From positions 1,178,001 to 1,242,000 of the forward strand of contig NC_083676.1 in NCBI RefSeq assembly GCF_030384665.1: a stretch of DNA of 64,000 bases, in the 5' to 3' direction. Positions 47,221-56,906 of the stretch are shown here, piece by piece (within the stretch, counting starts at the first letter, position 1; the number at the start of each line of letters is the position of its first letter). Both the position numbers and the translations under genes were made by a program. This DNA is from Lodderomyces elongisporus (lineage: Eukaryota > Ascomycota > Pichiomycetes > Serinales > Debaryomycetaceae). The notes beneath the pieces were generated by a model. That model was given only the letters and a program-made list of their open reading frames with translations. It did no database searches and was not told the origin of the DNA.

Positions 47221-48219
47221 CTATGTTTTCTTTTTGAAAAACCCATCTAGGGCTCCTTTACCAACAGCTACTTTTTGCACGGGTTTCTTTCGTTTCAGCT
47301 GTTGGGCGTTCTTGCTCTGGTTTCGATTTCGGTTTTGATTATGATCTTTAATATTGGTTTTGTTGGCATTCGATGTTGTTTGATTGACTTCATTCATATT
47401 CGCATCCACTATTTGTAAGTCCCTCTGTTTCTTTTTGATCTCGGCTAAATAAGTTTCCATTTTGGTAAAATCATACTTTAAATTTTCAACCAATACCTCT
47501 CTAACCCCTTTGCACAAGTATGAGAAACACACATAGTCAATAGCACAGCACATCACTGTGTTTTGTAACACTTCTTCATTGATGTGTCCTTCTATACTTG
47601 TTGGGTCATTCAATTCCAGTTGTATTCTCCTCATTATGCTATTTCCTTTTTCTTCAAAGATAAAGTTTGATAACGCTATAACTTTTCCATTTACCCAATC
47701 CATTGCTTTATTAACAGAATACTTATAAAACCGTTCTTGGTTGCCTTCTATGATGGACTCGCAAATCGAGTCCAAACTCAGCAAATAGATTCGTTCTGGT
47801 ACATCGTATACCCATGTATATTCACCAAGGCTTTCAAGACTATCTCTAATATCATCTATGGTCTTAAATGTATTTCGAAACTTTTCCTGGTGTGTGTGAA
47901 AAATGGAAATCAACAAGTATGTAAAGTTGAACGGCGAAGTAATTATAGTTTTACTAGATTGTAATAATCCGCCTTCGACACTGGGGTCCTCGGGTTCAAA
48001 GATATAAGACTTTACGGCATCACCGCTCGTAGGTAACTGGTAAGCGGTATTGTTGCCAAGTATAGTGTTGAGTTCATAAATCGAATCCGAATCAACCAAG
48101 TATGGTTTAGTTGAAGTAAGATTCGAAGTGGGGAGATTTATGATCTTATACTCAATAGAACATTCACTTTTCGTTTGGGCAGGTAGTATTATCACTTTGC
48201 TAGTCTTATCAATATTCAT
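47221..48219 (-). CDS. RNH202: RNase H2 subunit B (Rnh202)
   Basis: Non-catalytic subunit of RNase H2, which removes ribonucleotides and RNA-DNA hybrids from DNA. The 332-residue protein has the family layout: an N-terminal beta-rich domain (about 8-75, with a CSIEYKIINLP segment), then SPFNFTYLLISIF (about 93-105), an internal helical region and a lysine-rich C-terminus. It ends with ALDGFFKKKT, a PCNA-binding-box-like motif (hydrophobic residue followed by FF) that in this family tethers the complex to replication factories. Overall similarity to Rnh202 is modest, as usual for this fast-evolving subunit, but the combination of core block and C-terminal motif is convincing. Confidence 0.85.
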   Translation of the reverse strand: MNIDKTSKVIILPAQTKSECSIEYKIINLPTSNLTSTKPYLVDSDSIYELNTILGNNTAYQLPTSGDAVKSYIFEPEDPSVEGGLLQSSKTIITSPFNFTYLLISIFHTHQEKFRNTFKTIDDIRDSLESLGEYTWVYDVPERIYLLSLDSICESIIEGNQERFYKYSVNKAMDWVNGKVIALSNFIFEEKGNSIMRRIQLELNDPTSIEGHINEEVLQNTVMCCAIDYVCFSYLCKGVREVLVENLKYDFTKMETYLAEIKKKQRDLQIVDANMNEVNQTTSNANKTNIKDHNQNRNRNQSKNAQQLKRKKPVQKVAVGKGALDGFFKKKT

Positions 48220-48695
48220 TTTTTTAAATAGTGAGAGAATATAGATATGAAAAGCCTTGGTGAATTTGGCGGAATGAAAACAAAAAATAAAAAAAAAAAA
48301 AAAAAGAGAGAGAAGGAGTATATGTATATGTGAAAGAGGTGTTTATGCGGTTGTAATATTATTATTTTAATTTTCGTGACAAAAATTACAATAAGAAGGA
48401 GAAGAAAGACAAACAATCCTCACGCGTCGCGACTGGACCAACCAATTAATAAAGCGTAATGAAAGGTGCAAACAGTAAAAAGAAAATTGGGGTGTGGGTC
48501 GATAGATATGTGCGCCTTCTCTTTCTTTCTCTCTCTCACACTCACTTTCTATGCGCGTGTCTGCGTGCGTGCGTGCCACAGATCATGTCTGTACTTACAT
48601 GTTCTAATCTTAGATTCAATACAAATAGTCTACAATATAATATCTAGATTGCCAGTAAATTAAAAAGTTCTTTTATTTCTATAATTGTTTATGCT
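48220..48695. other. Intergenic region between RNH202 and the LrgAB-like gene
   Basis: About 475 bp with poly(A)/AG runs near 48280-48315 and CT/GT-rich sequence near 48515-48570. No gene was seen. Confidence 0.6.
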
Positions 48696-50762
48696 TTAAG
48701 AAAGGCCCACCCAGGAATGGATCAAGTCCCGTATAGCACCTATAGCAGCCATAATCACCATCACGGTTCCAAATACACTAAAACTCAACGAGCTCATTGA
48801 GGCTGCTCTTGGATCAACATTCAACAAATGGGCAGTTGCAATTGCGCCACAATTGATGCCCAATGTGACACCTCTAGTCAAGTAATCTTGTTTCGCGACA
48901 CGAAGCACTTTAAACAAGGGCTCGTTGATCAAGACACCAATGATACCCGACAATATAGTACACACTGCCATCAAGGATACTGAACCTCCTAGAGCGTTGA
49001 TCAATGGTGTACCTAGCGCTAACGTCACCGATCGACCGATAAACCCTATTGACCTCTCTGCTTGAATACCAATGGTGTGACAGAAAATCGGGTAAATGAA
49101 AAATGTAGCAGCAACACTGATCAAAATTGTCGGCATCAAGATCCAAAAGTTCTTGATGAAATCTCGTCTATGGGTAAACATTGGTAGTGAAAGTGCTACA
49201 ATCAGCACATCCATTAGAGAAGAAAGGAAATCTCCACACCCGGGCCATTGTGGCGTTGATGTGAAGTCATCTGTTGGAGGAGTAGTGGATTTTGAGTTAT
49301 CGTTCATGGTTTTGTTGCTGAACAAATTCAAATAGTTTTTACCTGTCTTGTAAAATTTTAAATCCTCAAGAAATCCCTTTGGATTGTGATGATATATTAA
49401 TGAACCAATGAAGCAAACAAAGAGGATGATTGCAGTGGAAACCAAGATCGGATGAGCAAATTTCTTGGTCTGTGGATAATGTTGTGGTATGAGCAAAGCA
49501 ATATAATATGCGATAACTGTGACTCCAAGATGGTAAGGAAGAAAAGTATGTATTGTTGAAATGTAATAAAATGGAAGTGAAATGATAAATAACGTCGTGT
49601 ATAGTATCCAGTCGATATATTTCGAAACAAGTACAGTAATGGGTGATAGTTCAGTAGGTTTTTCGACAAATTGATCGTATGCAACTGTAGCTGATAGAGC
49701 AGATGATGACGATGACGGTAATGAAGACAGTATTCGGGCTTCAGTATGAGGTTGTGTGGATATCGGTGTAGATGGTACAAAGCTTGGTGCCAGCACAGCG
49801 GGTTTGGTTTGTTGTATTTCAGTAGTTGAGTAATGCTGTTGCAATGGTGCAACATGGTCTTTGTTGTATATTGGTTCTGGTTCTGAAAGTTGCACTTTGT
49901 GTTCAAATGGGTTCTCATGAAGCACGGCTGAAGCTGCTATTGTTGGTGGTGCTGTCTGGATCTTATGTACAGACTTTAATCTATTGAGATCAATTGTTGT
50001 AATGTCATCGCGCATGCTTGTGAACAAGTTAGAGCCCTGTCTACTAAAAATGCTCTCAACATTCTCGATACTTTGTAATTCCAAGCTCTCCTCCTTTTCG
50101 ATAAATTCCTTTTCTTCTTTGAAAATCCCTAATTTGCCAAGGGACATTTTCAAAAATGCAATAAAGTAAACATCAAGCAAAACCAAGATAATCATACCAA
50201 CCACAAATACACCGGCAATCTTCAAACACTCAATAAATGTAATTGGATCTGATAAGGGCAAGATGATAAATGAAGGTATAAAAAACACATTGATCCATTT
50301 AAGTGTAAAATTCATTGACGGTTTGATCAATGTTAAGTAATTGGTCAACACCCAACTGGCACCAGTTCGCAAGTGTGTTTTGTATTTATTTTCATTTTCA
50401 TTATGGCTCATATCGGCAATGATACTTAGCACACATAACCATACTAAATTAATCAATAAACCCAATACTGAGCATGGGAATTTAATTTTAAACACATCTG
50501 TTAACAACACGTTGAATCCATATAAAATGATCATTATAATTATAATGCCAAAAGGCACCACGGCATAGCTATGAAATAAGTGTTTCCGGGAAAACCATAC
50601 ACCTAGGAATACCAGTCGTAAGATATATACTAGTTTGTTCTTGAAGTGAGATCTTTGTCCAAGTGACTCACGGCTACTGTCATTTCCAGTACTGATAGTG
50701 TTACTCCGTACTAAATCCATGCTATCGTTCATGGGTTCTTGAATATTGGTCACCGAGGTCAT
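48696..50762 (-). CDS. LrgA/LrgB-type multi-span membrane protein
   Basis: An eight-or-more-span membrane protein resembling bacterial LrgA and LrgB joined in one chain. In bacteria these form holin-like or pyruvate export systems; the plant fusion PLGG1 moves glycolate/glycerate. The ORF begins at TTG, so ATG 50762 is chosen (MTSVTNIQEPMNDS; 688 residues). Residues about 30-210 contain hydrophobic spans (LrgA-like half, including FPCSVLGLLINLVWL). A polar Ser/Pro/Gln-rich loop spans about 215-370. The C-terminal half (about 380-688) is LrgB-like, with RSIGFIGRSVTLALGTPLI, LGGSVSLMAVCTILSGIIGV, TRGVTLGINCGAIATAHLL and FSVFGTVMVIMAAIG. Fungal function is not established; organic-acid transport is only inferred. 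Confidence 0.82.
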   Translation of the reverse strand: MTSVTNIQEPMNDSMDLVRSNTISTGNDSSRESLGQRSHFKNKLVYILRLVFLGVWFSRKHLFHSYAVVPFGIIIIMIILYGFNVLLTDVFKIKFPCSVLGLLINLVWLCVLSIIADMSHNENENKYKTHLRTGASWVLTNYLTLIKPSMNFTLKWINVFFIPSFIILPLSDPITFIECLKIAGVFVVGMIILVLLDVYFIAFLKMSLGKLGIFKEEKEFIEKEESLELQSIENVESIFSRQGSNLFTSMRDDITTIDLNRLKSVHKIQTAPPTIAASAVLHENPFEHKVQLSEPEPIYNKDHVAPLQQHYSTTEIQQTKPAVLAPSFVPSTPISTQPHTEARILSSLPSSSSSALSATVAYDQFVEKPTELSPITVLVSKYIDWILYTTLFIISLPFYYISTIHTFLPYHLGVTVIAYYIALLIPQHYPQTKKFAHPILVSTAIILFVCFIGSLIYHHNPKGFLEDLKFYKTGKNYLNLFSNKTMNDNSKSTTPPTDDFTSTPQWPGCGDFLSSLMDVLIVALSLPMFTHRRDFIKNFWILMPTILISVAATFFIYPIFCHTIGIQAERSIGFIGRSVTLALGTPLINALGGSVSLMAVCTILSGIIGVLINEPLFKVLRVAKQDYLTRGVTLGINCGAIATAHLLNVDPRAASMSSLSFSVFGTVMVIMAAIGAIRDLIHSWVGLS

Positions 50763-51464
50763 GAAAAACAAATTATCATTATACGGCCAAACAAAAAAAG
50801 AAAAACCCGCAAATGAAAATGAATTCTAGGATTTAGTGTTTTCTTTTGATTATATTCCTTTTTGATTTTCTTCTTTTTAAGAAAGAATTAATAAAAAAGA
50901 CAAGAATAGCTTTTTTCTTCTAATTTTTTTGTTTGCACTGGAAGTCTGGGGTAATTTATACCAATCCTGGAAACGAAGTTACTGAAAAACATATAGTGAT
51001 AAGAGATGTGCGAACATCGCAGTTAATTTATAAGAACTATCGGTACTAAGGAAGTGATCAAGGTTTTGAATCTTAAGCCATTTCACATAATTGACTTCTT
51101 TTCCGTTCTTTCCTTTTCGCCCCTATCCCCTCCCCACCACCCACCTTTCCCTCATGAAGATTCAGCATTTTTAAGAAAAACAAACCTAGTGGATCATTTA
51201 AAGAAAAAACACTCAGAGAAAAAAAAAGAATAAAGAAAGAAAGAAAGAACGAATAAGTAAACGCAAAGAGGGAACAAGATTCAAACAGAGTCAAATTACT
51301 TTATAACGTAAACTACAACAGCCAAACAGATGTAAATATCAATTCGATATATATATATCTATATTTATATATACCGACTCCCAAATATTCTAAAACTTTT
51401 CCCTCCAGCAAGATAAAAAGAAAAGGAAAAGAAAATAAACACACTCACTTTTCTTTATTTATTT
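50763..51464. other. Intergenic region upstream of the LrgAB-like gene
   Basis: 700 bp containing A/G-rich repeats (51225-51250) and alternating AT near 51349-51374. No gene was seen. Confidence 0.6.
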
Positions 51465-52013
51465 TTAAGCTTGTTGGGCCTGTTGGGGACCTTCACTCTC
51501 ACCTTCAATCAACTCCTTGAATTCTTCCTTGGCATACCTCAATCCGCAATATCCGCAAGTGGCAGGCTTGGGTTGGTCCAAATTGATAAACACCTTAGGG
51601 TGTCCTTGTACAGTAGAACCTTTGTTTCCGTCACAAACTGCAATGTTACCTTGCTCGGCTGTCAAGTATCTTACTGGTTCTTGGGCAATCAAGTCAATTG
51701 CAGCATGTGGTCTTGGTTGCTGTTCCAAGTTACGTTGTGTAAATCTATATGGAAATTTCGAAATAACTTCGATTCTCTCCTCTTGCGATTGCGACCATGT
51801 AGTTTCTCTGTTTGGTGCCTGCTTAGCAAACTCGTTGTTTTGTAAATCTTTCTTAGTTAGCTGGCTTGCCTTTGGCTCTGCAACGGATGGCGTTGGTGTA
51901 GCTTGCGAAGGGGTGTTTGATTCAAAACGTTTTGAAACTATTGATCTTGATGCACTTGATGCGGTGAGTGTTTTGAGGTTTAGGGTCTTGCACCTACTTA
52001 TCCTTAACATCAT
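51465..52013 (-). CDS. NADH:ubiquinone oxidoreductase zinc-binding subunit, NDUFS6 family
   Basis: A 182-residue mitochondrial complex I subunit at the Q/N-module junction. Residues 1-35 (MMLRISRCKTLNLKTL...) are a typical mitochondrial presequence. The C-terminal zinc site is intact: Cys127, His138, Cys153 and Cys156, the last two in PATCGYCGLRY, with HPKVFINLD between. It is the second complex I gene in this window, unlinked in expression to the NDUFA12-like gene at 5101-5523. A C-terminal tail of Glu and Gln extends about 20 residues past the zinc site. Confidence 0.94.
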   Translation of the reverse strand: MMLRISRCKTLNLKTLTASSASRSIVSKRFESNTPSQATPTPSVAEPKASQLTKKDLQNNEFAKQAPNRETTWSQSQEERIEVISKFPYRFTQRNLEQQPRPHAAIDLIAQEPVRYLTAEQGNIAVCDGNKGSTVQGHPKVFINLDQPKPATCGYCGLRYAKEEFKELIEGESEGPQQAQQA

Positions 52014-52691
52014 TATCGATCGACTGTGTTATTTGGTGTTTTATTCTTGTTTGTCTTTGTAGTAAAGTTTATATCTGCAAAATAACTTCAGAGCAGATGT
52101 CGAAAACTTTAATGGTTTAGCAGCTCAACGGTGTGATGGTTTAATGGCTCAAAGACTCAAAGGTTTCTCCCGTATAGCTCTGAGCATTCAAACTTTACAA
52201 ATAATAATCAATTTTTCTGTCGCACTCATTGGCTTGTAATGAAAGTATCAGTTGGTAGCGCGTTCATTCACTTACTTTAAAAAAGTAGCCGAGAAGCCAT
52301 TATATTACTCTTATTTTGGCTTTGCTTTTTTGTTTTTAATTTTTACCCTTTTTCTAAAATAACAATAGATGAGAGAGGTTAAGAGATTGACATTCCAGTG
52401 GTTATACAGGAAAATTGTAAAAGATGGATTAGCCATTTGATTAAGGTTCGCCCAAAATTTCACTCGTATAAGCAATCATTAAAATTTATGTATTTCTTTA
52501 TGCAAAACGGGGAGGGGGGAAAAAAGAAGAGAGTTAAAAATAAAAAATAGAGCCATTGGGCAATCTTTTCACCTCTATCTTCCAATCTTTCTTTACTTCT
52601 CTACAGCTCCTGTCTCTCGTATCTTGTGTCTGGTCTCCTGTCTCGTCTCCTGTCTCGTCTCCTGTCTCGTCTCTGTTGCGTTTCTCCCATC
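52014..52691. other. Intergenic region between the NDUFS6-like gene and CCC1
   Basis: About 680 bp, including a 12-bp tandem repeat adjoining the CCC1 stop. No gene was seen. Confidence 0.6.
52633..52668. repeat. 12-bp tandem repeat, three perfect units
   Basis: GTCTCCTGTCTC repeated three times plus a partial copy, 24-60 bp past the CCC1 stop, so in its probable 3' UTR. Confidence 0.92.
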
Positions 52692-53651
52692 TTAGTTGTC
52701 TATAAAGTAGACTAGACCCCAAGCTGCACCAGCGGCAACTGACCCTACAGCAACCATTTGGAACCCTTCTGCTATCTTTTTCCGGTTTCCACAATCGTCT
52801 CCGAGGGATATTTGTGTTTTGATATAGCCGAATATGAATAATGTGATCAACATGACAATCACTGAGATTAATAATCCAGTTTTCACGACATGTGTAAAGA
52901 AATATGGTAAAAGAGGTACAAATCCTCCAAAGAAATATGACAATCCAATGGTCAATGCCGAAGTGAATTCCCTTCCCTCGGCAGGCTCTTCCAAGCCTTT
53001 ACCAAACCTAATAACAAAATCTATAAGGTTTTTCGGTTGTGAATCTAGGTCTTTAAGGAAACTTATAATTGTTGCTTCACTTGCCCCAAGCTCAAAAAGT
53101 ATTTCTGCTGCATCTTGGTTGATGGACTCTGGTCTCTTGAAGAAATCCAACTTTTCTTTTTTGACTTGTGATGTGTAGTATTCTGATTCTGATTTAGCTG
53201 CAAGGTATCCTCCCAAACCCATTGATATTGCTCCCGAAACTAGTTCCGCCATACCACCAGTGATAACCAATTTAGAGTCACCCAAAGAAGAAAGACCGGC
53301 TGTGAGAGCAAATGGCACTGTTAATCCGTCACTTAAACCAATGATAATATCTGACATGACCCTAGGATCAAATCTGCTAAAGAATTTGGTAAGAAAATTA
53401 GCATCAACCTCTTCATCTTCTTTGTTATCGGATGAGGATGCAACTGATTCTGCGGCATTCATGACTGCTTCTTGCCTTGCCACCTCGGCTGCTCTATCGT
53501 CTTGTGGAGTCAATGTGGCATCATTGTCTGTAGAGCCATATGGACCTTGGTTATTTTCCAATAGCCTATTAACTCTATTTATTTCTTCATCTGACTTGTT
53601 CTTGTGGTTTAGGAGACTTGCGACTCCGTTCTTCAAGGCTACTAACGACAT
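52692..53651 (-). CDS. CCC1: Vacuolar iron/manganese transporter Ccc1 (VIT family)
   Basis: Moves cytosolic iron and manganese into the vacuole, protecting against metal toxicity. The 319-residue protein has a cytosolic N-terminus (1-95), then the VIT-family membrane domain of five spans. The first two spans contain SDIIIGLSDGLTVPFALTAG and GGMAELVSGAISMGLGGYLA (about 100-155), with the conserved Asp/Glu/Met residues of the translocation path. A cytosolic helical segment follows (about 156-225, with SEYYTSQVKKEKLDFF). Three more spans end in GSVAAGAAWGLVYFI. Length and order match S. cerevisiae Ccc1 (322 residues). Confidence 0.96.
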   Translation of the reverse strand: MSLVALKNGVASLLNHKNKSDEEINRVNRLLENNQGPYGSTDNDATLTPQDDRAAEVARQEAVMNAAESVASSSDNKEDEEVDANFLTKFFSRFDPRVMSDIIIGLSDGLTVPFALTAGLSSLGDSKLVITGGMAELVSGAISMGLGGYLAAKSESEYYTSQVKKEKLDFFKRPESINQDAAEILFELGASEATIISFLKDLDSQPKNLIDFVIRFGKGLEEPAEGREFTSALTIGLSYFFGGFVPLLPYFFTHVVKTGLLISVIVMLITLFIFGYIKTQISLGDDCGNRKKIAEGFQMVAVGSVAAGAAWGLVYFIDN

Positions 53652-56052
53652 TTGAGGATTATTCGATAAATTGTGAGTGTTTATTATTCTTTTCCAAAGA
53701 AGGTAGAAAGGAAAAAAGAAAATGGAATAAAATGAACAAAAAAAAAGGAAAAAGGAAAAAGGAAGTTTGATGAACTGCTTGAAGGGGTTGTTTCAATCAA
53801 TATTGTTATGCACTATGAATTGCTTTGTAAAGATGAGATATGATACACTAATATTTCACAAGCGAGAAATGTGGTGTTTAAGGCTTGCCGATAATCGAAA
53901 AAGAAAATTAATTGGAGGAAATGCAACTGTAAATTGAAGTATCAAGTGGTCTGTAAACTTGATAATTTGCCTTTGTCGGTATATATATATATATATATGT
54001 AGATGTTTATGTATGTGTGTATATATATAATTCTTGTGGGAAAGTGAAAGGATGTCGAAGGAAAACCAGGCTACACTCTTTGTATAAATACAATAACAAT
54101 TGTTAAAACAAAACAAATAAAAAAATAATAAGTAAAAAAATAAAACAAATAAAAAAAATAAAAAAAATAAAAAAAATAAAAAATAACCAAAATTCTCTCT
54201 ACTCATCGCCAACCCACAACTACTACCCCAAGTACAACCACAATCACGATTCACAGTCTCACATCTACATACACTTACCCCTTTGTCACCCTTAGTTTTT
54301 TTTTTTGTTGTTGTTGTTGTTGTTGTTTTTTTGCCATCACTTTATTATTGGAACACTGTATTATACTATATTATATTATGGTAGTGAAGAGGTATGTTCG
54401 AATACGGTGTCACTAGTATAAACGTTCACACTATGCTTAGAAACATGTGTATTACCAGATTGCCTCTACTGTAAATACCGAATCTTATTTTTTTTTTTTG
54501 AGGTCTCTAGTCTTTTTTTTCATTTTTAACCTGTTCTACAAACTTTCAACTTGCACTTGATTCCATAGTTTCCTACAACTCTTGTGATGTATGTCATCCC
54601 CTCATCTTTATAACGACCCAATAGACTTATTCTATTACTCATGTACATCATCAATCAGGCAACGCACATTGTGACACTCTTGACAATAAAATCTTATATG
54701 TTCTATATTACAAAAGCCGAGAGAGAACTCTTCTTACTATCTCTCTAAGTATTATTTCTCTTTGTGTAAACATTGTTTGTACCTTTTGCTTACAAATTAA
54801 CGCGCTCTCATTGGCTATAATTTAGTAAATACGAGAAATAAATAAAAAAAGATAGGCAAAAGTAGCCGCATTAGGCTTGAAAACTCAAAACAAGTTACTG
54901 AAATCAAGTAGCAGACATTTTACACATATATACAAACACTACACGTAGGCACTGAATTGTGGCTGCAAATTATATATTCATATTATCAAAAAGAGAAAAA
55001 AAAAAAACTATTGCGATGACTTACTAACTAGTCGATTGGTGTCATTGGATTAGCTCTCTTTTTTATCTCCTTCATCTCCCACTTTTCCTACTTCTTCTTC
55101 CTTACCCAATTTTACCGGCCCAAACAAATTTTTAAGAAAACAAAGAGGCAAATACAACAAACTTAGAGAAAAGGCAAACTGATTTGAATGTGATTGTGAA
55201 TGAAAATATAGATTTTTCACTCCTGCATTCCTGGCAGTATTCGGGAACTACAGCAGTACAATGTTTATCAGTGTTATTTGATCCGACCACTCCGTACCAT
55301 GAAAGGTTTCTCTGTCATACAAATTTCAGAACTAATGTCCCAATTGGGAAATTTTGCGCGTTTTTTTTTTGAAGGAAAAAAAAAAGAACTTCAAGTGTAT
55401 CACCTATTATCTCATTGCAGTGACAATTTAGTTTTCCCTAAGCAAACAATTAAAACTTTTCCACTCCTCGAGTTGTATCTGTGGCCCTAATTTTGCACCT
55501 GTACTGAATCTATTTGACTGGGTTAAGCCTATGTCCCGTCATAATTTTACTCCCATCCGTTTTTCCTTTTTGTTTCATTTCCTTGTTTTTTAATTTTTGT
55601 AAAAGCATTTGGCGCAAAATAAAACAAAAACAATAGAAAGATAAAGATAAACTTTGCAAAAATTTAAGCCAAAACTTTTCCTACAAAGTACAAATTCCCC
55701 AAAATTCTTTACTTTCTATATTACAAAGAGACACCAAAACAAAGACAAAAAAAAAAAAAGAATTATGGCATTTTTAACCATTATGTAGACCATGAATAAA
55801 TTATGTATTATCAATTTATAGAAAGAAATTCACAGCTAAAAAAGCTTCTTACAATCAAGTAACACAGCGCTACCAATCGATACTTTATCACTTCCGGAGA
55901 TTTGCTAGATATTATCATAATAATAAAAGAAAAAATAAAATAAATACCAGATCTCTATTTTATTCAATTTTTGTAGACTCTTGCATCTATAAGGTGCAAC
56001 AAAATATATATTTATTGCAAAAACCAAAAAAGAAGAAAAATACGGGAGAAAA
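53652..56052. other. Long divergent intergenic region between CCC1 and the U1A-like gene
   Basis: About 2.4 kb with no supported gene. It includes alternating AT (53979-54030), A-rich TAAAA repeats (54117-54184), a T run followed by (TTG)n (54297-54328), and further A/T homopolymers. A TACTAAC at 55022-55028 is not linked to any recognisable exon. Confidence 0.5.
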
Positions 56053-56757
56053 ATGTCTAGTGAGCCCAAACGAACAATATATTTAAATAATCTCAATGAT
56101 AAGGTTTCCATAAATAAGCTTCGATCGAACTTAGCTACTCTTCTTCAACCTTATAACCCAACCAACATTATTGTTGCTAAAACACTTCGTCTCAAGGGAC
56201 AAGCGTTCATTACATTCCAAGATGTGACTAATGCTCAAGCTGCAATCAATCAGCTAAACAATAAACAGCTTTTTAGCAAATCGATGCGTGCCTCTTTTGC
56301 TCATCTAGAAAATGATGCGGTACTATCCCCCAAAGAGCAACAAGAACAATATTCACGACGATACACGGGAAAAATTGAAAGGAACAAAGTGGCAAAATTA
56401 AGCCGTGGAAAACCAGGCAATCAACGAGCAAGTACAAAGACAAGAAAAGGCGATGCTGTTGTTGAAGGGCAAAGGGAGAAGAACAATATTGATGTGTCTA
56501 TGTGGAAGAATTTGCCGCCTAATCATATTCTTCTCTTGCAGAATATTAGCAGCACACAAGTGTCGAAGGAGACTATTGAAGCTCTATTTACCAACTTTGA
56601 AGGATTTGAAAATACAAGATTTGTCAAGGTGCGAAATCTAGCATTTATTGAATTTGAGAATGAAGAATTCGCCAAACAGTGTCTTGCTGCCATGGATGAC
56701 ACGGTGTTGAAGGAAAAATTCGGCAACGATATCATCTTTTCCTACGCAAAGAAATAG
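56053..56757 (+). CDS. MUD1: U1 snRNP A-like protein with two RRMs (U1A/Mud1)
   Basis: Spliceosomal protein binding U1 snRNA stem-loop in the U1A/U2B''/SNF family. The 234-residue protein has RRM1 at about 7-85: RTIYLNNLNDKVSINKLRSNL (RNP2 region YLNNL) and GQAFITFQDVTNAQAAINQLN (RNP1). A basic Lys/Arg-rich linker covers about 95-145. RRM2 at about 155-232 contains ILLLQNISSTQVSKETIEAL, FVKVRNLAFIEFENEEFA and a C-terminal IIFSYAKK. The NLPPNHILLLQN opening of RRM2 is typical of U1A/U2B''. Two RRMs argue for Mud1/U1A over single-RRM Msl1. It is intronless itself. Confidence 0.88.
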   Translation: MSSEPKRTIYLNNLNDKVSINKLRSNLATLLQPYNPTNIIVAKTLRLKGQAFITFQDVTNAQAAINQLNNKQLFSKSMRASFAHLENDAVLSPKEQQEQYSRRYTGKIERNKVAKLSRGKPGNQRASTKTRKGDAVVEGQREKNNIDVSMWKNLPPNHILLLQNISSTQVSKETIEALFTNFEGFENTRFVKVRNLAFIEFENEEFAKQCLAAMDDTVLKEKFGNDIIFSYAKK

Positions 56758-56906
56758 AAATATGTTTTACTATTTTGCCTCTTTTCCTTTTTTCCCTTTT
56801 TTTTTTTTTCTTTTTTCTTTGTTTTATTTATATTTTTTTTTCACATTTTCATTTTTACAATTTGTTAGAAAGAAATTTTTGTGAAAAAATTATATATCTA
56901 TACGGT

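Noticed and set aside
52238..52262. CAGTTGGTAGCGCG resembling a tRNA D-arm
   Set aside because: No matching acceptor stem, anticodon arm or B-box downstream.
55022..55050. TACTAAC branch-point-like motif with nearby TAG
   Set aside because: No coding exon on either side and the nearest GTATGT donor (about 54587) has no frame. Probably chance.
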